A stretch of 64,000 nt of DNA from contig NZ_JAOOPZ010000002.1 in assembly GCF_025486335.1 (NCBI RefSeq), forward strand, positions 62,001 to 126,000, read 5' to 3'. This DNA is from Mycoplasma zalophi (GTDB lineage: Bacteria; Bacillota_I; Bacilli_A; Mycoplasmatales; Metamycoplasmataceae). Under the pieces are notes generated by a model. That model was not told the origin of the DNA. It did not search any database and worked only from the letters and a program-made list of their open reading frames with translations. This document shows, in pieces, positions 54,782-64,000 of this stretch. Numbering within the stretch: position 1 is the stretch's first letter; every line of letters starts with the position of its first letter. A program made the position numbers and the translations under genes.

Positions 54782-57409
54782 TTATTTTGCTTTTTTAAGA
54801 GCAGAATTGATTAATTCATCTACATCTAATCATTCAGCTCTTTTGATTGTTTCTTCGCTATTTTGTTTTGGTTTTTGTTCTAAAAGAACAGGTTTTTCTA
54901 TTTCTTTTGGTGTTTCTTTTTTTGGTTTTTCTAATTGAATATTTTCAGTGTCATTATATAAAAAATCTTTTAAATCAGAAGTTATATTTTCATTATAAAT
55001 AAATCTACCTAAATTATTGATGCTAATTTTTGGATTACTAAAGTTTTCTTGTACATTAGATGTTGAAATATTATTTGTATTGTAAACATTAATTTTATTT
55101 TCATTATCTAAGTAATAAAATTCTAAGTTTTTTTGGAATTTTAAAGCATCTATTACTGAAAATGGTACTGTTTTTAAAGGTCAATATAATACTTTTGCAA
55201 CATTTTGTCTTTTTACTTCTTTAATGTTTTTAGCAGCAATTCTTTTAAATTGTCCACGATTATTTGCAAGAATTAATTCATCTTCATCACTTAGTAATTC
55301 AATTTTGTTAACTGAATTTTCAAATAATTTAACAGCAGTAATTCCACTTGCTTTTAAAGAGTAAATTGGTATTTGAGTTTCATCAAAAAAGTGATATAAA
55401 CCATCATTTAAAATGAAAATAACTTTTTTATCATTTGTTGATATTTTAACATCAATAATTTCATCATTTGATTTTATTTTCATGCAATTAAATTTTCTTG
55501 CAGTTGTTTGTGAAAATTCTGCTAACTTAACTTTTTTAGCAGCACCTTGCTTAGAAACTACTAAAAATAATAAATTAAGTGATAAATCTTCAATATTAAA
55601 TACACTTATAATTTTTTCATTATCAGATAATTTTACATAATCACTTATATGATAACCTAAATCTTTTCAACCTGAATCTTTTAATGTAAATGCATCTAAA
55701 ATAAAATAATTACCTTGTGATGTAAAACATAATAATTTTGAGTGTGAATTAATGTTTGAAATATATTGAATTACATCATTTTCTTTAATACCAAATGTGC
55801 TAATTTCGTTGGCTGAATATATTTTCTGTGAGATTTTTTTAATATATCCATCAACTGTTACATAACATCAAAAATCTTCACTTTTTACTAAATCTTTTTC
55901 ATTTATATTAATTTCAATATTTTCAGCAGAAATTTCACTGCGTCTTTTAATTCCGTATGTTTGTTTTATATTAACTAAAAGATCAATTAAATATTTTTTA
56001 AAGTCTTCTTCATTGTTTAATAAATTAGAAATTCTAGAAATTTCAGCTTCTAATTTAATTTTTTCTTCTAAATATTGCTGTTGATCCATTTTTGATAATC
56101 TATATAAACGTAATTCAGCAATTGCAGTCGCTTGAATTTCTGTAAAATCAAAAATTTTGATTAAATTTTCAATAACACCTTTTTTGGAGTTATCTGAATT
56201 TTTAATTACTTCAATAACTTGATCAGATATTTCAGATACTTTAATAAATCCCAAAATAATTTCTAATCTTTTTGATAATTTTTCAAAATCATATTGAAGA
56301 CTTAATTGTTCACAATTTTTTAAATGTTCAATATAAATTTCTAAAAGTTCTTTGATTCCCAATAATTTAGGTGCATTATCTGAAATAGCAACCATATTAT
56401 AGTTATAATAAACTTTTAAATCTGTTTTTTGGTATAAAAAATCTAAAATAGCTTTTGCATTTGTATCTTTTTCTAGTTCAATATAAATACAAATACCTTC
56501 ACGATTAGATTGATCTCTTACTTCTTTAATACCATCAATAGTTTTATTAATAATTAAATTTTGAATTTGTTTAACTAGTTCAATTTTTATAACTCCATAA
56601 GGAATTTCTTTAACTTCAAGTCCAATTATTTCGTTATTTTTATTAGTATCAAAATTTATTTTTGAATAAATTGAAATTTTACCTTTCCCAGTTTCAAAAG
56701 CTTCTTTAAAACCATCAATGTCACTTATTGTAGCACCAGTAGGAAAATCAGGGCCTTTAATAATTTTTTGTAATTTTTGTAAGGTAATTTCTGGGTTTTT
56801 AATAATTTCAATACTTGCATCTAAAAGCTCATTTAAATTATGCGGTGGAATATCTGTTGCATAACCTTCTGCAATACCTTTTGCACCATTTGCAAGTAAA
56901 TTAGGAAATAATGCAGGTAATACAGTGGGTTCATACTCAGAATCATCAAAATTCGGAACAAAAGAAACAATTTTTTTATCAATATTTCCTAAAAGCAGAG
57001 TAGAAATTTTTTCTAATCTTGTTTCAGTATAACGCATAGCAGCAGCAGGATCATCATCAATAGATCCTTTGTTTCCGTGCATTTCGACAACAGGAAGAGC
57101 CATTTTTCATTCCTGTGACATTCTTATTAGTGCTTCATAAATACTACTATCACCATGAGGATGATACTTACCAATTACTTCCCCGACAACTCTTGCAGAT
57201 TTTTTAAAAGGTTTATCATGAGTTAAATTCATTTGAAACATACTAAATAAAATTCTTCTTTGAACAGGTTTTAAACCATCACGAGCATCAGGAATCGCTC
57301 TTTGTTGGATGATATATTTTGAATATCTGCTAAAACCTTGCGACATAATTGTATCTAAAGATTGATTTATTATTTTTTCAATAATTTCATTATTTTTTAT
57401 TTTAGCCAT
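54782..57409 (-). CDS. parC: DNA topoisomerase IV subunit A
   Basis: The 875-residue subunit cuts and rejoins DNA to unlink daughter chromosomes. [19 protein letters not shown] and [15 protein letters not shown] contain the quinolone-determining region, and the catalytic Tyr is in [11 protein letters not shown]. The long C-terminal beta-pinwheel is divergent and ends with a Lys/Pro/Glu-rich tail plus a helix ([15 protein letters not shown]). The ATG is 11 nt after the parE stop, and the two are transcribed together. Confidence 0.95.
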
Positions 57410-57423
57410 GTTATTCCTTAAAT

Positions 57424-59331
<1,908 letters not shown>

Positions 59332-59334
59332 TTA

Positions 59335-59340
59335 ATTATA
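59335..59340 (-). promoter_or_regulatory. -10 box of parE-parC (leaderless layout)
   Basis: TATAAT on the minus strand ends 6 nt before ATG 59328, with no ribosome-binding site. Confidence 0.5.
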
Positions 59341-59394
59341 TAGCAATTTTAAAATTATCAAAAATAACTAAGTTTATAATAAATAATCAAAAAA

Positions 59395-59420
59395 AATGCG
59401 AAATAAAAATATTTCACATT
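59395..59420 (-). terminator. Terminator of the PF04200-type lipoprotein gene
   Basis: A 10-bp stem AATGTGAAAT/ATTTCGCATT (one G-T pair) lies just past the stop and is followed by eight T on the minus strand. Confidence 0.7.
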
Positions 59421-59426
59421 TTATTA

Positions 59427-61961
59427 TTATTTTACTACTTCATTTAAATTATCAACTAGGTTCTTTTTAGAAACATTATATATTTCTTGTTGACTTTGTT
59501 CTATTATTTTTCTATATAATGAAAATATGTTATTAGCTTTTTCAATTACTATATTTTTTTGATTTGAAGAAAGATTAAATTCATCTAATTTTTTACTTAG
59601 TAATAACTCTAATTCACTTGCATGCCTAGCGGTTGAAAATAATATATCCCATCCACCAGTTCCTAATCACACTCTTCCCATTTTACCTAATTTTTCTTTA
59701 TCTAAACCAGTCTTATACATATGTGATTTATCAAAACCAGATTGTTTACTACCAAAAAATATATATTTTCAATCATTAGAATCATATTTTAAATCTTCAT
59801 TCATCTTATTATTTGCTTGTTCTATTATATCTGCAACACTTTCAAGCATTATATCAATATCACTTATACTATATATTTCTGGAATTTGTTTTAATTGGTT
59901 TAAAAATTGCCTATTCATTCTTTTTAACTTATTATTAATTTCTTTTATGTGTTCAAAAAAATCAACAGTTAGATTCCCAAATTTTTTTAGATTTTCTCAA
60001 CTTAAAACTTGAAATTCTGGAAGTATTAAGAAACCGAATTTTTTTTCAGGGTTAACAATGTATTTTTCAGATGCTTTAATTAATATTTGTAAAAATATTT
60101 TTGAAAATTGAAGAGAATCTAATATATCTTTTTGTAAATTCATTATTTCTTTTTTTTGATAACCATATACATTCACAAATTCATCTATTATATTGTCAGC
60201 GATTTTATTTATTTTTTTATCAAGTTCATTATATACTGCTTCTAAATTTTTATCAGCAAGTCTTTGCTTAGCAATTTCAAGTTTTGTTTGTTTTGTATTA
60301 TCATTATTGTTTGTATTTAATTCATTTAAAATTTCACTTTTGTAAGAAGAAAAATATTTTGAATTTTGAAGTGTCATCTTCTCACGAACTTGTTTCTTAT
60401 CATTATTTAAAGAATTTTTATTTTGTAATCCTGATATGGTAATAGTTTTATTAAATACTAAATCACTAAATTGTGGTTTTAAACTAATAATATCAACATT
60501 AAATGTTATTGTTCCAGTATCTATATTTTTTCAATTTTCATCTGTTTTTATATTATCTAATTTAAAATTGATTGCTTCATATGTAGTTTTTAAGTCATCT
60601 ATATTTAATTCTTCTATATATGTTTTAGATAGTGGTGTTCCATCATTTTTGAAATAATTATTTTTATCTTCTGAAATTGAAGTTAATCTTTGTTTTTCTT
60701 CATTTATTTCTTTTTGACGTGTTGTTAAAAACCCTGAAATAATTTCAGTAATAGGTTTTGTTACAACATTTTCTTTTAATAACTCATTGAATTTTTGTAG
60801 TTTATATTCAATATTTATTGTTCCTAAGTCATTATTTTTAGTAATTTGTTTATCAATAATTTGTACGTTTTCTTCAATATTATTAACTAATATTTGATCA
60901 TCATTTACATCACTTGGAAGTGTATTTTCTTTATTTTGTGTATCTTTTAATGTGTGCAATTGACCTAATGAATTTAAATATTTTAATGTTCGTTGTCTTT
61001 CATCTTCATTATTTGTTAAAAAGTTATTGATAATAAGTTCTTTGGGTTGTGTTTGGATATTTGAATTTTCTTTAGATTGAATTTTAAAATTAATAGTTAA
61101 TTCACCAGTTTCATCGTTTGCTATTAATGAATTAATAATAACGTTATATTTTTCATTTTCTATAACTTTAAAATCTGATTCTTTATTTATTTTTGATGCC
61201 TTTGTTTCTTGTTTATTAATATCATCTTTTAATTCTAACTTGTTAATTTTACTAAATTCAGAATTTAAATTATTTAGAATATATTTATCTGTTGTTAAAA
61301 AGTTATTAAGAGTAACTTTTCTTTCATTTGAAACAATAGAATCTTTAAATTTACTTTTTAATTTTAAAGTTATGTCAATATTACCTTCATTATCTTTAGC
61401 TTCTATATTTACAAAATCAAGTAAATAATTTTCGCTATTGTAGTGTTTTATTTGAAAATTTGTTGTATTAGTAGTAATTTGTGAAGGTAAAAATTGTTTT
61501 AATTCCTCTGCTACATCAATTGAAAGATTATTTATTTCTTGATTAATATCTTTTGATATAGTTTTAAAACCTATGAAAGTTTTTGTTATAACATTTGAAT
61601 TTTGTCAAATGTTTTGATTATCTTTTTGTCTTACATAATATTTAATAGTTAATGAGCCATCTTCATCATTTGAAACCATATTTTGAATTTGAAAAATAAT
61701 TTGATTATTATCTTTGTTTTTTAAAGTGATGTTGGTATAGTTGATATCAGATGCAAAAACATCGTCTATGCTATTAATATTTAAAGAAATATCTTTGCTT
61801 TTTAAATAAGTATCTAAAGGTGATTCTTTCTTTTCTTGTTCATTTTCTTTAGGGACATTTGGATGAATAACATTTGGTTGAGCACATGAGTACAATGCAA
61901 TTGGACTAATAGATAAAATACTAATTGCTGTTGTACATAAAATGATTTTACTTTTTTTCAT
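59427..61961 (-). CDS. Large lipoprotein with lipoprotein-associated (PF04200-type) repeats
   Basis: The 844-residue protein begins with a signal peptide and lipobox (ISPIALYSC, Cys27), so it should be anchored on the outer face. At least four copies of the mycoplasma lipoprotein-associated domain follow. They are recognised by strands such as DEDGSLTIKYYVRQKDN, ETGELTINFKIQSKEN and GTITFNVDIISLK, each ending in an F/L-containing turn like ISGFLTT. A C-terminal helical domain of about 300 residues has no recognised family. AAGGAAAA precedes the ATG. Function is unknown; such proteins are surface antigens. Confidence 0.8.
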
Positions 61962-61980
61962 AGTTTTCCTTTTAAAAAAA

Positions 61981-62012
61981 TTAGAAGCACCCTATATAGT
62001 ATTTGCTTCTAA
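61981..62012 (-). terminator. Terminator between the helical surface protein and the lipoprotein
   Basis: A 9-bp stem TTAGAAGCA/TGCTTCTAA is followed on the minus strand by eight T, so the two surface-protein genes are probably separate units or joined by read-through. Confidence 0.7.
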
Positions 62013-62021
62013 TATCTACAA

Positions 62022-62999
62022 TTATTTAATAATAGTGTTAATAATTTCTACTAATTCTTTTGTTTTTTCTTTTAATAATGTTTCACTTTGTAATGCAACA
62101 TTAAATAATGTTTCAAATTTAGGATAAAGAATACCTTTAATTGTGTTGTAATCTTCTTCGTTTGTTAGTAATTCGTGAGCTTTAACTCTTGAATCTTCTT
62201 TAAATTTATCTAAAACGGCTTTAAATTTAGCAACTTGTGCTTCAATTCCTTCAGATGGTAAATTATCAAAACTTATGTTTTGAATTTCTGTTATTAATGT
62301 TTTAATTTCAGTGTTGTAAAATTCGTTCATTTTTTCTATAAAAGTATCAAGTACAGCAATATTTTTTGTACTTTCATTTTCTTTTAATGAATTAAATACT
62401 GATTTTTCTATTCCCTTTATGTTATTTAGGTTTCCATCTAATACTGTTACTAGTGAAAATTTTAGATTATTTAATGTTTCAACGTTTAATTTTCCTTTAA
62501 CAAATGCAAGACCATCACTAATTTCTTGATCGTTATTTACTGCAATAATTAGTGAATCCAAAATATCTTTTAATTGTTTATTTAAAATACTTGAAGCTTG
62601 TGAATACATATTTGTAACTTGAATTAATTGTTCTTCAGAAACTACATCTTTAAGTGTTGTTTGAACTTTTTCGATATTTTTATTTAAATTATCCAAAATT
62701 GAATTTGATAATGTTTGAACTTTGCTTTGAATAGCTGTGTTTTTTGTTGTGTCATTTAATGATTTTAATTGTTTTCATTCATTTTTAATATTATTATTAA
62801 ATTCTACTTTAACTTCTGGCAATGTTTTTTTAGCAATATTTAATTCAATATTAATTTCTTTTTTAGGTGTAATTTTTTCTTCAGGTTCATCTTTTTTAGT
62901 TGAAATAAGTGAAGTAGTTATGGCAATAGGTGTAATAATCAACCCTAAACTAACTGTAATTCCAATAATATTTGCTAGTGGTTTATTTTTAAATTTCAT
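62022..62999 (-). CDS. Membrane-anchored helical surface protein, unknown
   Basis: The 325-residue protein has an N-terminal signal-anchor (IIGITVSLGLIITPIAITTSLI) without a lipobox. A Lys/Glu/Pro-rich stalk and about 250 residues of amphipathic helix rich in Asn, Leu and Lys follow, without internal repeats I can see. GGAGAAAA precedes ATG 62999. I do not recognise a family. It may be an exported scaffold or antigen. Confidence 0.7.
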
Positions 63000-63039
63000 C
63001 TTTTTTCTCCATATGTTTTATTCTTGTAAATAATGTGAC

Positions 63040-63045
63040 ATTATA
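63040..63045 (-). promoter_or_regulatory. -10 box of the helical surface-protein gene
   Basis: TATAAT on the minus strand lies about 40 nt before ATG 62999. Confidence 0.5.
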
Positions 63046-63118
63046 TTCCTTTTTAATAAAAAAGATTCAATATATTTGCATATTATTGATTTTTGCATAA
63101 AATAATTTCCAAAAATAA

Positions 63119-63150
63119 AAATGAAATTTGTCGTTTAACAAATTTCATTT
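63119..63150 (-). terminator. Terminator of rpoC
   Basis: A 13-bp stem AAATGAAATTTGT/ACAAATTTCATTT with a 6-nt loop lies 9 bases past the rpoC stop. Confidence 0.85.
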
Positions 63151-63159
63151 TCTTATTAA

Positions 63160-64000
63160 TTATTCTTCTTCAGAAATTTCTTCATCAAAAATTTCTTCTT
63201 CTACTTCACTTTCAGATTCTATTTGATTTTTAATTTCATCTAAATCATTTTGAAATTGATATGAAGCTTCATTAATGAAATCTAAATTTAGATTTTCTTC
63301 AGTTTCATTTGTTGTGAAGTAACTTATTGATGGTTTTATATTGTATTTTACTGTACTTGCAGCTTGTGCAAAGTTTGTTCCAGCTGGAATTTTTTTACCA
63401 ACTATAATATTTTCTTTTAGTCCTTCTAATGGATCTACTTGATTAGAAATAGCTGCATGAACTAATATTTTAGTTGTTTCTTGATATGAAGCAGCCGCTA
63501 AGAATGAATCAGAAAGTAATGGGGTTTGTTTTGCTCCTTTAATAATTACGTTACCATAAGGAGGTTTTTTACCTTCTGAAAGTAATTTTCCAGCTTCATC
63601 TTGATAATCAAAAATATCAACAATAGCTCCAGCAAAGAATTTACTATCTCCTGCATCATAAATAACCACTTTTGACATCATTTGACGAACAATTATTTCA
63701 ATATATTTATCACTAATAGCTATACCTTGAGAACGGTAGATTTTTTGAATTTCTTTTAATAAATAATTTTGTACTGCATGAGCATCTGCAATTTGTAATA
63801 GATCTTTTAAAATAATTGGACCTTCTGAAAGTTTTTGTCCTATTCTTACTTGATCTCCTACTGCTACTCTTAGTTTTTTCTTAGTATAAACAGCTTCATT
63901 TTTAATTGCTGTTTGTTTTTGTGAATTTTGATATTCAATTTTAATTACAAAATGACTATCATCTGAACCAGGAGCAATTTCAATAACTTTTCCATTTACA
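63160..64000 (-). CDS. rpoC: RNA polymerase beta' subunit, C-terminal end (5' part outside window)
   Basis: The last ~279 residues of beta' are present and the gene continues past base 64000. Conserved C-terminal sequence includes [43 protein letters not shown] and [20 protein letters not shown], where the trigger-loop-proximal and jaw-adjacent elements end. A short acidic tail rich in Glu closes the protein. A strong terminator follows, so rpoC ends its operon. Confidence 0.96.
   Translation of the reverse strand, partial: VNGKVIEIAPGSDDSHFVIKIEYQNSQKQTAIKNEAVYTKKKLRVAVGDQVRIGQKLSEGPIILKDLLQIADAHAVQNYLLKEIQKIYRSQGIAISDKYIEIIVRQMMSKVVIYDAGDSKFFAGAIVDIFDYQDEAGKLLSEGKKPPYGNVIIKGAKQTPLLSDSFLAAASYQETTKILVHAAISNQVDPLEGLKENIIVGKKIPAGTNFAQAASTVKYNIKPSISYFTTNETEENLNLDFINEASYQFQNDLDEIKNQIESESEVEEEIFDEEISEEE

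Overview
This window looks like a mycoplasma chromosome. The DNA is very AT-rich, UGA is read as tryptophan inside almost every long gene, and a tRNA-Trp with anticodon UCA, the decoder of UGA, is encoded at 3706-3780. Gene content (DUF31 protease, BspA-type leucine-rich-repeat surface proteins, PF04200-type lipoprotein, wall-less gene set, lone PolA 5'-3' exonuclease, two-ATPase ECF transporter) fits the hominis-group mycoplasmas. Species cannot be fixed from the sequence alone.

Layout. 1-5.9 kb: the C-terminal part of a DUF31/MIP-like serine protease, acyl carrier protein, tRNA-Trp(UCA), a membrane-anchored surface protein broken by one in-frame TAG, and tRNA-Thr. 6-12.6 kb: an RluB-type pseudouridine synthase, then (minus strand) lon under a CIRCE operator and the nucleoside-salvage operon deoD-deoA-deoC-upp. 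12.7-28.4 kb (minus strand): tRNA-His, the conserved block dnaX-ebfC-recR-tmk-holB-rsmI, gap, then ezrA-like, thiI, dnaE, polA exonuclease, coaE, dnaB and dnaI. 28.6-33.2 kb: rpsD and two BspA-like repeat proteins. 33.4-38.1 kb: ecfA1-ecfA2-ecfT-ligA. 38.1-46.1 kb: pgsA, an unknown membrane protein, RNase P RNA, comEA/comEC-like genes, holA, a GH13-like protein without catalytic residues, rpsT, ppa and an M42 aminopeptidase. 46.2-53.2 kb: an accessory defence region with a phase-variable type III mod/res pair, an AlbA_2-domain regulator carrying a 12-bp tandem repeat, a possible type II tracrRNA relic and an hsdM relic. 53.3-64 kb (minus strand): tyrS, a 38-residue basic protein, parC, parE, a large lipoprotein, a helical surface protein and the end of rpoC.

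Most of the window is housekeeping DNA replication and repair (two Pol III clamp-loader blocks, DnaE, helicase-loading proteins, ligase, topoisomerase IV), nucleotide salvage, translation and transport. The strongest unusual signals are these: the (AG)8 tract that puts mod out of frame; a DnaI homologue with no Walker A or B; a GH13-fold protein that kept its length but lost all three catalytic positions; a recurring leaderless promoter layout in which the -10 box lies 6-12 nt from the start codon with no ribosome-binding site; and an EzrA-like protein in a wall-less cell.
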